A stretch of DNA of 64,000 nucleotides from Sternotherus odoratus (GCA_032164245.1 JAVMKO010000003.1:36579390-36643389); one strand, 5' to 3'; counted from the first letter of the stretch, positions 23,060 to 32,545 are shown. The notes: a model not told the origin generated them from the letters alone. Program-made: numbers and translations.

Positions 23060-24016
23060 CACTTTAATTCGACCTTAATGACGTTAGGTCGAAGTAAACG
23101 TGTACCTGTCTTCACATACATGCCCTTAACGTCGATGTAAAGGGCCTTAAAGATCGATCTTGGCACTCCAGCCTAACCAGTGGCATAAGGCTAATCTCGA
23201 CGTTCCAAGCTCGACCGTGGGCTAGTGAAGACGGAACCTGACATTAATAGCCTCCAGAGGCTGTCCCACAATGCTCCATTCTGACCGCTCTGGACTGCCT
23301 CACTACTGCTCCACTGTGACCGCTCTGCACTGCACTCTGAACTCGCTGCTCTGGCCAGGTAGATAAGACCCGGGAACATTTGAATGCCATTTCCTGTTTG
23401 GTCAGCGTGGCCAGCTCACCTGAACTGATCAGTCGCCATTCAGAGCAATCAGCAGCACTAGCCGCCATGCAGAGCTCAGCATCACAGGAATCCATGCTGA
23501 GCTCATCTACCCTGGAGACCAGCCAGAGGAGAAGAGCTCCAGCATGGTCCACTCGTGAGGTGCTGGATCTCATCGCTATCTGGGGAGAGGAATCCGTGAT
23601 GTTGGAACTCCGCAACAACAAACGGAATGCCAACACCTACGGAAGAGTCTCCAAGGCCATGCTGGAAAGGGGCCACAACAGGGACACCACACAGTGCCGC
23701 GTGAAAATTAAGGAGCTGCGGCAATCTTTCTAGAAAGCCAAGGAGGCAAACGGACGATCAGGGGGCGCGCCACGGACATGCAGGTTCTACAATGAACTAA
23801 ATGCCATAATGGGGGGCGCCCCCACCACCATCGCGCCGGTGTGCGTGGACTCCACCGATGGGATCATCGTCAGGGAGGAGACTGATTCCGAGGAGGACGA
23901 GCATGAAGAAGAAAATCTCACGGAGCAGCAGGAGCCCAGCGGAGAACCCTTGTACCCAGAGAGCCAGGAGCTGTTTGTCACCCTGGAGCCAGTACCCTCC
24001 CAAGCCTCCCAGGGGG

Positions 24017-25029
24017 GTAAGTGTTTCTTTTTTAAGTGATTACATGACGTGTGATTTTGTAAAGGAAGTATTTATTAATGCTTGCCCTAAGGCATTAATG
24101 CTTGCCCTAAGTAACTTGCCCTAAGGACTTAGCGTGCTTTCATTGCTGGTCAATTTCTACTCAAAGAGTTTGTCAATATACTCCGGGATTGACCATAAGT
24201 CCTCCGCGGACATTTCAAGGAAGCTATCCAGGAGGTAGCGATGAATCCAGCGCAGCAGATTTCTGGGGAGAGCTGCCTTATCTGGTCCCCCGTGATAGGA
24301 CACCAACCCACGCCACGAAAGTAGTAGGTTTTCTGGTATCATTGAGCAGGCTAGCATTGCGGCGTATGGACCAGGACTTTGCATGGACTCAAGGAGCATG
24401 CGCTCCCTATCTCTCCGAGAAATTCTCAGCAAAGTGATGTCATTCAGGGTTGCCTGTTTGAGATACGGACTGCAATTAGTCGGGAGATAAAGAGTCCCAG
24501 CTGCAAAGTACTCTTTTCTGCTGAGGACCGACGAACCGAACCCGCCCCCCCCCCCCCACGAACGCTGACCGCCGCCCGCCCCCCCCCCAGCCCGTAGCGT
24601 TAGCTGGCAGGGAATCTGAGCCGTCTGCACGCGGTCTGAAGAGCCCCAAAAAGACCTTAGCCCTTAGGCATTTGCTTTGCAGTTTGCGGTTTCAGTGGGA
24701 GCCAGCCACGCGGTGGGGGGAAGGGGGCGGGGTTGCTCTACAGTATGCAGGCGCCACTTTTAACTTACCATGGCCGGCTGCACGGTGATTTCAGAAGCCG
24801 TCTTGGGCTGAGGCACGCATATGTGTCTGAGATGCTCTGACTTTTCTGTGAGCTCTCCTCTCCTTTTAGGTGTAGAACATGACCTTGTACAGAAATCATA
24901 TCAGGCCTCTGAATACTGAGGTTGCAAACAGCATACTACTCCCATTGTGTACCGTCCGAGTGCCTCCTAACCTTGAATGTATCTGTCTCATAACTTTCAA
25001 CCTTTTTTTTCCCACACACTTGCCCACAG
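24017..25029 (+). other. Intron of the Myb-like gene
   Basis: It is bounded by GTAAGT and a pyrimidine tract ending CCCACAG. It contains a small tandem duplication (GCATTAATGCTTGCCCTAAG type, 24,075-24,130), C homopolymer runs near 24,545 and 24,580, and the antisense ORF at 24,157-24,630. Confidence 0.75.
24157..24630 (-). CDS. Uncharacterised antisense ORF within the Harbinger intron
   Basis: The frame is open for 157 codons on the minus strand, opposite the intron of the Myb-like gene and parallel to the transposase. Its first 40 residues are glycine-rich, translated from C homopolymers, and probably not real. The remaining ~110 residues look protein-like: leucine-rich and amphipathic, with ISRRDRERMLLES and LLRWIHRYLLDSFLEM phrases and a W/P-containing end (SIPEYIDKLFE). 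I recognise no domain. It could be a third element-encoded protein, an exon of a longer minus-strand transcript, or a captured host exon. No start context or splice site proves expression. Confidence 0.35.
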   Translation of the reverse strand: MQTAQIPCQLTLRAGGGAGGGQRSWGGGGGFGSSVLSRKEYFAAGTLYLPTNCSPYLKQATLNDITLLRISRRDRERMLLESMQSPGPYAAMLACSMIPENLLLSWRGLVSYHGGPDKAALPRNLLRWIHRYLLDSFLEMSAEDLWSIPEYIDKLFE

Positions 25030-25204
25030 ATGAACAACAACAGTTGAACTCCCGCCCTGCACCGCAGAAAAGAAAGCGTAAAAAGAAAACGCGAACGCGC
25101 GATGAGATGTTCACTGAACTCCTGGAGAACTCGCGCGCTGAGGCAGCCCGCCAGACGGACTGGAGGGAAAAAATGATACAGGCAAGGGAACGAGACAGAG
25201 AGGA

Positions 25205-25320
25205 AAGGAATCGAGAGAGAGAGGAAAGGAGAGCCGCTGCAGCAAAGAGGGAAGCCGCTGCAGCAAAGAGGGAAGCCGCTGCAGAAAGGAGGGAAGCCGC
25301 TGCAGAAAGGAGAGTAGAAC
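25205..25320 (+). repeat. 21-bp coding repeats in exon 2
   Basis: GCCGCTGCAGCAAAGAGGGAA recurs four to five times, the later copies changed to GCAGAAAGG. Each unit encodes seven residues (AAAAKRE type), so the repeats extend a heptad-like coiled coil without breaking the frame. Confidence 0.8.
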
Positions 25321-25722
25321 GTGAGGAAAGACGCATGGATGCTTTCCTCCGCATAATGGAGGACCAGAGCGACATGCTGCGATCTCTGGTGGAGCTGCAG
25401 CATGCCCAAAGACCACCTCTGCAGCCCCTGTGTAACCACCTCCCCCCCTCCCCAACTCCCATAGATTCCCCACCCAGACGCGGGGTGAGAACACGGGGGG
25501 GCAAGGCCCGTGGGCCGCTCCACTCCACCCCACAAGCCAGCAGAAGCAGCAGCAGCAGCAGGCTGACTTTCTCAGAAAACTTGTAAAAGCTGCTGTGTCT
25601 TGCCCACCCCTCCTCTCCCCCCTTCCCCCCCCTCCTTTGCCCGCTCCTCCCCCACTGCGACTGCCGGTTTCCCTCCAGGATACCAGGACAGTGATCCCCT
25701 GCATTTGTATTTCCGATGAACC

Positions 25723-25728
25723 AATAAA
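25723..25728 (+). terminator. Poly(A) signal of the Myb-like gene
   Basis: AATAAA about 140 bp after the stop codon, within CCAATAAAGG, followed by a T-rich stretch near 25,738. Confidence 0.7.
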
Positions 25729-25754
25729 GGAACCATGATTTTTCCAACAGTGAT

Positions 25755-25760
25755 TTTATT
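25755..25760 (-). terminator. Poly(A) signal of the transposase gene
   Basis: TTTATT on the plus strand (AATAAA on the minus) about 100 bp beyond the transposase stop. It lies 26 bp from the opposing signal, so the two transcripts would overlap at their 3' ends. Confidence 0.65.
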
Positions 25761-25861
25761 TCCTCTGCAAGCATGGGGAGGGAGGAGGGAAAGCATGGGG
25801 AGGGGGGAGGGAAAGAGGGTACAAGGGCAGCAGGCTTAGAGCACAGCAAGGGAGCAGATTC

Positions 25862-27238
25862 TCAAACGCCATCTCGGGCACTCATAAAACTGTCTTTCAA
25901 GGCGTCCCTGAGGCGCAGGGCCTCACGGTGGGCTCTTTTACTTTCCCTGCTGTGTGGCTGCTCATAAGTAGCAGAAAGTAAATTTGCCTCTGCCTCCCAG
26001 CCCGCCATAAACGTTTCCCCCTTGCTCTCACAGATATTGTGGAGCACAGAGCAAGCAGCTATAACAATGGGGATATTTCTCTCGCGGATGTCTGAGCGTA
26101 TCAGTAAGGAACGCCATCTCCCTTTCAAGCGGCCAAATGCACACTCCACGGCCATTCTGCACTTGCTCAGCCTGTAGTTGAACAGCTCCTGACCCCTGTC
26201 CAGGGCTCCTGTGTAGGGCTTCATAAGCCAGGGCATTAGGGGGTAGGCTGGGTCCCCAATGATCACGATCGGCATTTCGACCCCCCCCACAGAAATTTTC
26301 TGGTCGGGGAAGAAAGTGCCTTGCTGCAGCTGCCTAAAAACCCTAGAGTTCCTGAACACTCGAGCGTCATGAAGCTTTCCCGGCCACCCCACGTACAGGT
26401 CGGTGAAACGTCCCTTGTGGTCAACCACTGCTTGCATGACCATTGAGTAATATCCCTTCCGGTTTCTGTACTCGGCGGCCTCGTGGTCCGGTGCCAGGAT
26501 AGGGATATGAGTCCCATCTATAGCCCCACCACAGTTAGGGAATCCCATGGCGGCAAAGCCATCTATTGTGGTTTGCAGGTTTCCGAGGTTTATAACCCGG
26601 TGTAGCAGCCGCTCGACGATTGCCCTGCTTACTTGCATCACAGCAAAGCCCACTGTAGACCTACCCACCCCAAACTGATTCGCGACTGACCGGTAGCTGT
26701 CTGGCGTTGCAAGCTTCCAGAGGGCTATCGCCACTCGCTTCTCCACTGTAAGGGCCGCTCTCATTTTGGTATTCCTGCGCTGGAGGGCCGGGGACAGCAA
26801 GTCACAAAGTTCCATGAAGGTGCCCTTTCGCATGCGGAAGTTTCTGAGCCACTGGGAGTCATCCCAGACCCGCAGCACTATGCGGTCCCACCAGTCCGTG
26901 CTTGTTTCCCTGGCCCAGAATCGGCGTTCGATGGCATGAGCCTGCCCCATTGCCACCATTCTTGACAGATTGTCAGTCGCCCTACTTGCAAAAACGGCAG
27001 TGTCCCTGTCGTCCCCGCTGTGCACGTCAGTGTCCCTGTCGTCCCCGCTGTGCACGTCAGTGTCCCTGTCGTCCCCGCTGTGCTTGTCCATCTCCTCCTC
27101 ACTGTCGTCGGGTTCCGGAAAGCGCAGTTCTCCCCGGATCGCATTCCTCCTCTGCAGACGGTGCAGCAGGAACTCAGCAACCGTGATCGAGGTCCTCACA
27201 ACAGCCATTACTGCAGCCGTGGTGTCAGCGGGCTCCAT
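25862..27238 (-). CDS. PIF/Harbinger transposase, DD35E, intact
   Basis: A 458-residue frame with no interruption. An acidic N-terminal part contains three copies of HSGDDRDTDV (residues 53-82). A helix-turn-helix-like region follows at about 165-212 (YRSVANQFGVGRSTV). The DDE_Tnp_4 nuclease domain spans about 235-400: D241 in AIDGTH, D329 in IIGDPAYP and E365 in AVECAFGRLKGRW, with 35 residues between the last two. D291 in KLHDARVF and the family phrase VGWPGKLHD are also kept. The enzyme would cut and rejoin the element ends in the nucleus and inserts at TWA sites. It lies tail-to-tail with its Myb-like partner gene. The start at 27,238 gives the usual family length. All catalytic residues are present; expression is not shown by sequence. 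Confidence 0.93.
   Translation of the reverse strand: MEPADTTAAVMAVVRTSITVAEFLLHRLQRRNAIRGELRFPEPDDSEEEMDKHSGDDRDTDVHSGDDRDTDVHSGDDRDTAVFASRATDNLSRMVAMGQAHAIERRFWARETSTDWWDRIVLRVWDDSQWLRNFRMRKGTFMELCDLLSPALQRRNTKMRAALTVEKRVAIALWKLATPDSYRSVANQFGVGRSTVGFAVMQVSRAIVERLLHRVINLGNLQTTIDGFAAMGFPNCGGAIDGTHIPILAPDHEAAEYRNRKGYYSMVMQAVVDHKGRFTDLYVGWPGKLHDARVFRNSRVFRQLQQGTFFPDQKISVGGVEMPIVIIGDPAYPLMPWLMKPYTGALDRGQELFNYRLSKCRMAVECAFGRLKGRWRSLLIRSDIRERNIPIVIAACSVLHNICESKGETFMAGWEAEANLLSATYEQPHSRESKRAHREALRLRDALKDSFMSARDGV
26993..27082 (-). repeat. Three 30-bp repeats in the transposase gene
   Basis: The unit CAGTGTCCCTGTCGTCCCCG CTGTGCACGT (plus strand) is repeated three times almost exactly and encodes the acidic decapeptides. 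The near-identity suggests recent expansion. Confidence 0.9.
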
Positions 27239-27600
27239 GCTTGCAATGCTATGGCGTTAGCACGGCGGAGAAAGGGCGCGAATTATGGGATGCCTACCTA
27301 CAGTGCACCGCTCGGAATGGGGGTGGGCGGCGCGGAAAAAGGGCGCGAAATTTGGAAATGCCTACCCATAGTGCAGCACTCGAAATGGTGCCTGCTGGGG
27401 GATCAGGGAACTGTGGGATAGGTACCCACAGTGCAACGCTCGTCATGTCGACGCTTGCAAAAGTTTTGCGGACAGACACTGTCGACGTGCTGTGCGTAGC
27501 TGTGCCTAGTGAAGACACACAAAATCGACTTTATACCGTCGCGTTCACAACATCGAAATAAAGGAAATCGAACTACTGCTGTAGTGAAGACATACCCTTA

Positions 27601-28907
27601 GGCAGAGTGGAAAGAGAAGTTATAAGAAGCAAAAGGAGATGGGGAAAGGAGACGGGGGAAAAAAGGTGGGATTTAGGTTATGCAGAGCCATGAAGGCAAA
27701 TATAAATAGCTTCAAATCCTATCATTTCCCTCTCTCTGTATCACTGGCTTTGTGTTTTGTACAATCAGAGATGCTCATATCTTCATTCATTGCCTTTTGA
27801 AGCAGTCACAGATCATGTGTCACACTGAACTGTGTTTCTTCAAAGTTATCTTTCGGACTAATCTGATTCTTCTGAAATATTTACTTTCAGTCAGTTTCTG
27901 GGCTCCCTAAGTCAGTCATATCTGTGATATTATTTCTCAAAGTCTTTTGGATGATTTTGCTAGAGTTAGATCAGATTATTTGTTGAGCTGAATTGTTGAG
28001 TGAGCTACAGAAGCTGTGTTTAGCTGAAATTATTTGTTCTGTGAATGTGAAGATACCTTGCTAAGAGAAATCAGTTCTAAATCTGTGCTATTTCTCGCAT
28101 TAACAGTTCTTCTCTTTATCTACTGCACTTACCATTCCACAGGGAAATGGTTTGGTCTGAAGAACTTGTTCTGTTTTCTGAACCACGCTAAAAGGTTCAC
28201 TTTCAGCTGGCGTAATTGGAGCATGGCTAAACTGCATCCTTAAATGGATTTTTTTTCTTCCTCTCCCAATAGGTGAAAAGTTGAAATCAATGGGATTTAA
28301 ATACATGATTAAACCCATCCTTAAATCCATTCCATTCAAAGTATGGGGTGGATTTAAGTATGGGTTTAATGTTAAGCATATGTATACACACTTTGCTACA
28401 TCAGTACTATTTGAACTTCCATTAACAAATAAATAGGCAGGGCGAGTAGTCTGTTGACCAAACTGTAAGGTTCAATTTACTCTAAACAAATACAATGATG
28501 TCAACAAACTCCCAAAAGCAACCCCATCCCTGGGTTTTTAGTACAGAGCCCGCTCTTCTTGAAAAAGGTCTATAGGATCAAGACTAAAATCAAAGCTCAA
28601 GGCCCAGAAAGTCCCACCACTGAGAGTCATCATTCCATCAGATGACTCGGCAGAATTCAGTCTGCCTGCCAAGGATGGTTGTGTTGCTAAACTCCATGGA
28701 GTCCAATCCCAATGGGGAGGAAAACGGTAGAAAACTCACCCTTTGATTATACTCCCCCTCCCAATTTTCTGTGGTGTTTGATTATTAATAAAAATAAAAA
28801 ACCCAGTCAAACAACAACAAGCTGCACCACAGAATACAGGGTGACAATATATTTAATGATTCTAATAAATCTACTTCTAAATATTAGTGGCCCACTTGTT
28901 TTGTATC
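27601..28907. other. Spacer, nothing recognised
   Basis: No gene or named repeat found between the Harbinger element and the hAT MITE at 28,916. Confidence 0.4.
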
Positions 28908-28915
28908 CTTTAAAA

Positions 28916-29143
28916 CTGCAGTTCTCAAACTGGGGGTCGTGAGCCTCCGACGGCACTGAAATGCCACCAAAATGATTAATTTTGATTTTGACGGACATAC
29001 TGACGCACATTGGTATGTCCGCTGAAATTCTGCCGAAAGCAGAAGCAATCACTTCGGCGGCATTTCGGCAGACATACTAGGGTCGTGATCATAAGTTGTA
29101 TGTGGAAAAGGGGTCGCTAAAGCAGCAAGTTTGAGAACCACTG
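28916..29143. mobile_element. hAT-type MITE
   Basis: The ends CTGCAGTTCTCAAACTGGGG and AGTTTGAGAACCACTG are inverted. Perfect 8-bp target duplications CTTTAAAA lie at 28,908-28,915 and 29,144-29,151. The 228-bp interior is itself partly palindromic (GGCGGCATTTCGGCAGACAT versus TATGTCCGCTGAAATTCTGC). Non-coding. Confidence 0.85.
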
Positions 29144-29151
29144 CTTTAAAA

Positions 29152-29495
29152 TAACAAAATAATCCAAGTGATACAAATATGATATTCACTCATTAGAAAT
29201 AACCAAGTTTAGATGTCTTTCAATTCAAGGCTCTAGTTTCCCTTATGAGTAGGAAGTTTTTTTTTTTTTAACTGACAGACTCACACAAGAGACTCACACA
29301 GTCTCACACAACAAAATGACAGACTCACACAACAAAATGATTGCTCCGTCAACTTCCCTTGCCCTACCCCCATCTTCTTGAGTAAGTGACTATCCATAAA
29401 CTTCAAATGCTTAGGAATTATTTAAAGAAGAAAACCCTTTCAAGAGCTACATATGGAAATGACTAATATACTAGCTCTTTAAACTATAACCCAAA
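29152..29495. other. Spacer with short tandem duplication
   Basis: AGACTCACACA units and a duplicated ACTCACACAACAAAATGA segment occur at about 29,277-29,342. Nothing else is recognised. Confidence 0.5.
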
Positions 29496-29499
29496 CTAC

Positions 29500-30259
29500 T
29501 GTGGCAGGGTGGGCTTGACCCGGCCTGCCGCCCCTTTAAGAGGGAGAAAAGCCCTCTGCAAACCCCCGGTGCAGGAAGGCTAATTAGCCATCTGGCCTGC
29601 AGGCCAATCAACCTGCATGGGTTGCACCTGGCAGCCTCCTCTGGGGGATATAAGACTGCCAGGAAGGAAGCCCAGGGTGGTGGTGGCAGGAGCTATTCAG
29701 AGCTGAGTGTGTGTGTTTGTATCACTGTTAGCTGGACTACATAGAGTCCCTAGAGCTGTGTTAACTGTTAGCTGGACTACATAGAGTCCCTAGAGCTGTG
29801 TTAACTGTTAGCTGGACTATCTAGAGTCCCTAGAGCTGTGTTAACTGTTAGCTGGACTATCTAGAGTCCCTAGAGCTGTGTAAACTGTTAGCTGGACTAT
29901 CTAGAGTCCCTAGAGCTGTGTAAACTGTTAGCTGGACTACCTAGAGTCCCTAGAGCTGTGTAACTGTTAGCTGGACTACCTAGAGTCCCTAGAGCTGTGT
30001 AACTGTTAGCTGGACTACCTAGAGTCCGTAGGTTAGCTGGACTACATAGAGTCCGTAGAGCTGAGTAACTGTTAGCTGGACTACATAGAGTCCGTAGAGC
30101 TGAGTATTAATGAGCTGTTTAAGGGCTGGATGTTAATGAACTGTTTTAACCTGTATATATTGGTGGTGGGGTCCTGCACTGTAAATTAAAGGGCACTGTT
30201 GGAGCAAAAAGGGGTTTCCTGCTGTGTTCCTGTGAGGGGTGAGAGAGTGGTCTGTCACA
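29500..30259 (+). repeat. 5' LTR
   Basis: A TATA-like TATAAG lies at 29,649-29,654. The 39-bp repeat array follows at about 29,730-30,090, and ATTAAA at 30,185-30,190 is the likely poly(A) signal. If transcription starts after the TATA, the repeats lie in the transcribed R region. The LTR ends GTCACA. Confidence 0.85.
29728..30095 (+). repeat. 39-bp tandem repeat array, 10 units, in 5' LTR
   Basis: Each unit is AGCTGGACTACCTAGAGTCC followed by CTAGAGCTGTGTAAACTGTT or close variants. I count ten AGCTGGACTA starts. The unit contains the dyad CTAGAGTCCCTAGAG. Confidence 0.9.
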
Positions 30260-30260
30260 A

Positions 30261-30278
30261 GTGGTGTCAGAGGTGGGA
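30261..30278 (+). promoter_or_regulatory. Primer-binding site, tRNA-Leu type
   Basis: TGGTGTCAGAGGTGGGAT begins two bases after the LTR end. It is complementary, with about one mismatch, to the 3' end of a vertebrate tRNA-Leu (ATCCCACTTCTGACACCA, from memory). Confidence 0.7.
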
Positions 30279-30312
30279 TCGCTACACCAGCAACACAACT
30301 GGTGGCCCCGAG

Positions 30313-30420
30313 ATGGAGGGAACCCTGCAGTGTCTCGAGGAACCACAGAAGCGGACCCAGCAGGCCATGCACGCCTTGCAGCGAAACCACCAGATGCAGC
30401 AGGCTCAGTTGGAGCTGTAA
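30313..30420 (+). pseudogene. Possible remnant of the gag start
   Basis: A 35-codon frame begins ATGGAGGGAACC after the primer site and encodes a Gln/Leu-rich helical segment (RTQQAMHALQRNHQMQQAQL), then stops. Position and composition suit the N-terminal coiled part of a retrotransposon gag, but the fragment is too short to prove it. The following 500 bp show no continued frame. Confidence 0.35.
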
Positions 30421-30945
30421 AGGTACTGCGGGACTTTTTGAGAGGGCAGCCACCACAGCCGGGTGGGAGCGGACCACCCAGGCCCTCCGTCTTGCTCCGT
30501 AACTTGTGGGCAGAGGCCCAGGACTTTGGGAACTCATGGACTCCCTGATATTGGAGCAGTTTTGCTCAGCCTCCCCGAGACTGTCCGTACCTGAGTCAAA
30601 AGGCACCAGCCAGAGACGGTGAAGTCTGCGGTGCACCCAACCAGAAGTACATGGAGACAGAGGGATCTCGGGGAGAAGACTGACCACGACGGGTCCGGGA
30701 TTTGGGGCGATGGCCCATGGACTGGGGTTTGGGGGCGGAAACCGTGTGGGGTGATACCCACTCTGTGGGTGCAGGTGGGGAGGAGGTCCCAACCAGGGGT
30801 AGTGGACTCAGCCTCCCCATCACGCTCCTCCGCAGAGTATTGGTCTGCCCTGAGTGGTTAACTCCAGGGGCGGGCCTTTCTAGACCTAAGCGGAGGCTTG
30901 AAGGGTCTGAGCCAGCCCAATGGGGCTAGGCTAAGGGGGGAGGTG

Positions 30946-31750
30946 TGTGGCAGGGTGGGCTTGACCCGGCCTGCCGCCCCTTTAAGAGGGAGAAAAGCCC
31001 TCTGCAAACCCCCGGTGCAGGAAGGCTAATTAGCCATCTGGCCTGCAGGCCAATCAACCTGCATGGGTTGCACCTGGCAGCCTCCTCTGGGGGAAATAAG
31101 GCTGCCAGGAAGGAAGCCCAGGGTGGTGGTGGCAGGAGCTATTCAGAGCTGAGTGTGTGTGTGTGTGTTTGTATCACTGTTAGCTGGACTACATAGAGTC
31201 CCTAGAGCTGTGTAAACTGTTAGCTGGACTACCTAGAGTCCCTAGAGCTGTGTAAACTGTTAGCTGGACTACCTAGAGTCCCTAGAGCTGTGTAAACTGT
31301 TAGCTGGACTACCTAGAGTCCCTAGAGCTGTGTAAACTGTTAGCTGGACTACCTAGAGTCCCTAGAGCTGTGTAACTGTTAGCTGGACTACCTAGAGTCC
31401 CTAGAGCTGTGTAAACTGTTAGCTGGACTACCTAGAGTCCCTAGAGCTGTGTAACTGTTAGCTGGACTACCTAGAGTCCCTAGAGCTGTGTAACGGTTAG
31501 CTGGACTACCTAGAGTCCGTAGGTTAGCTGGACTACATAGAGTCCGTAGAGCTGAGTAACTGTTAGCTGGACTACATAGAGTCCGTAGAGCTGAGTATTA
31601 ATGAGCTGTTTAAGGGCTGGATGTTAATGAACTGTTTTAACCTGTATATATTGGTGGTGGGGTCCTGCACTGTAAATTAAAGGGCACTGTTGGAGCAAAA
31701 AAGGGTTTCCTGCTGTGTTCCTGAGGGGGGTGAGAGAGCGATCCGTCACA
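30946..31750 (+). repeat. 3' LTR with 11 tandem units
   Basis: It matches the 5' LTR except for eleven 39-bp units instead of ten, a longer GTGT run near 31,155 and AAATAAG in place of the TATAAG box. The internal array runs about 31,185-31,590. Confidence 0.85.
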
Positions 31751-31754
31751 CTAC

Positions 31755-32336
31755 TTAAACTAAAACCTTCTAGCCCTGAGAAAATTCCACCTCAAAACTG
31801 AGACAAACCCGCACACCAACTATTGTCAATGTATGCAATACACCTCCACTAGGCCATGCTACTTTTTAACATCTGAATGTATATGATGTCACATTTATTA
31901 TGTATGTGTCACCAGCTTGACTCAATATCTCTTTCACTTTGTATTCAGTTCATTCTTTTCCTAAAATGCTTTCCTTATACGAAGCGTTACATTTTTCTCT
32001 ACAATTTTTACCTGCTATTGTGAACTGTAATCTGTTTCCTTAAGACTATGGAGTTCTGAAATGTTGTACATCCTTAGGGTTAGAGCCCTGTGCAGGACTA
32101 GTGTAGAGCCTGGCAGTAGGACCAGGATCCTATGGATCCCAGAGGATCAGCTGCCATAATAGTGGGAATGGGAGTGGGTATTATGGGGAAGGATGGGAGT
32201 AGGATTAAAAAAAGTCCCACACGGGGCTTTGCTTGGGGTTATGCTATATATAGTGGTTCCCAAGAAAAAGTTGTCCTTAACCAAGTGTTACCATGCTTTG
32301 GTAACTGCCATATCACAGACTTCTTCTGTTCATGTA
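31755..32336. other. Spacer, nothing recognised
   Basis: No gene or named repeat found. Confidence 0.35.
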
Positions 32337-32545
32337 CAGATGCTCCCTGAGTTACGTAAACCCAACGTATGCAAATCTGAGTTTACGGAAAAAGTTCTGT
32401 AAAATGGAAATAGGAGGTTGGGGTTTGGGGTTTTTTTGGGTTTTTTTTGCACATAATGGTTGGAGATACGTTTCCGATTTACACAAAATTTGAGTTACAC
32501 AAGGCATTCTGAAATGGAATGCTTGCGAAAGTCAGGGAGCATCTG
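32337..32545. mobile_element. Tigger/pogo-type MITE
   Basis: CAGATGCTCCCTGAGTTACG opens and TCAGGGAGCATCTG closes the element as inverted repeats. TA flanks both sides (32,335-32,336 and 32,546-32,547), as for Tc1/mariner-pogo insertions. The 209-bp interior is non-coding. Confidence 0.8.

Larger units (their letters stand above)
23467..25586 (+). pseudogene. Myb/SANT-like DNA-binding partner, two exons, one nonsense codon
   Basis: Exon 1 (23,467-24,016) holds a Myb/SANT-like trihelix domain, residues about 24-110, with W27, W39 and C77 of the CRVKIKELR helix. An acidic stretch follows (136-150). Donor GG|GTAAGT at 24,017 and acceptor CCCACAG before 25,030 join in frame through a split Asp codon at residue 184. 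Exon 2 (25,030-25,586) gives a basic stretch (197-207, possible nuclear signal), then a long R/E/A-rich coiled coil with 7-residue repeats. The spliced frame is 369 codons. Codon 89 is TAG (23,731-23,733), just after RQSF and before KAKEANGRSG; the reading resumes in frame, so a single C-to-T change of a Gln codon is likely. In the family this protein recruits the transposase to DNA. An upstream in-frame ATG exists at 23,380; I prefer 23,467 from family length. Confidence 0.85.
23043..27597. mobile_element. Near-intact PIF/Harbinger DNA transposon
   Basis: The termini GGGCATGTCTTCACTAC and GTAGTGAAGACATACCC are inverted repeats with one mismatch in 17. The flanks are a 3-bp TTA duplication (23,040-23,042 and 27,598-27,600), as expected for PIF/Harbinger. 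The 4,555-bp element carries two convergent genes: a Myb/SANT-like DNA-binding protein (plus) and a DDE transposase (minus). Their poly(A) signals lie between them. A third antisense ORF occupies the intron of the Myb-like gene. Only one coding defect is evident, a TAG codon in the Myb-like gene, so the insertion looks young. Confidence 0.93.
29500..31750 (+). mobile_element. Short non-autonomous LTR retrotransposon
   Basis: Two closely similar LTRs (29,500-30,259 and 30,946-31,750), each TGTGGCAGGG...GTCACA, enclose only 686 bp. A 4-bp duplication CTAC flanks the whole element (29,496-29,499 and 31,751-31,754). A primer-binding site follows the left LTR and a purine tract AAGGGGGGAGG precedes the right LTR. 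There is no protease, reverse transcriptase or integrase, so it is a TRIM/LARD-like passenger needing proteins in trans. The tRNA-Leu type primer site points to a Ty3/gypsy or ERV-like relative; family is inference. Confidence 0.88.

Noticed and set aside
24896..25849. 317-, 199- and 197-codon minus-strand frames opposite exon 2
   Set aside because: They are shadows of the coiled-coil coding sequence of the Myb-like gene, Ser/Leu-rich from GA repeats.
29728..30095. 39-bp repeats considered as satellite or CRISPR
   Set aside because: They are confined to both LTRs of one element, with no variable spacers.
30133..30792. 219-codon minus-strand frame in the LTR element
   Set aside because: It crosses the LTR/internal boundary antisense to the element and has no retroelement motif.
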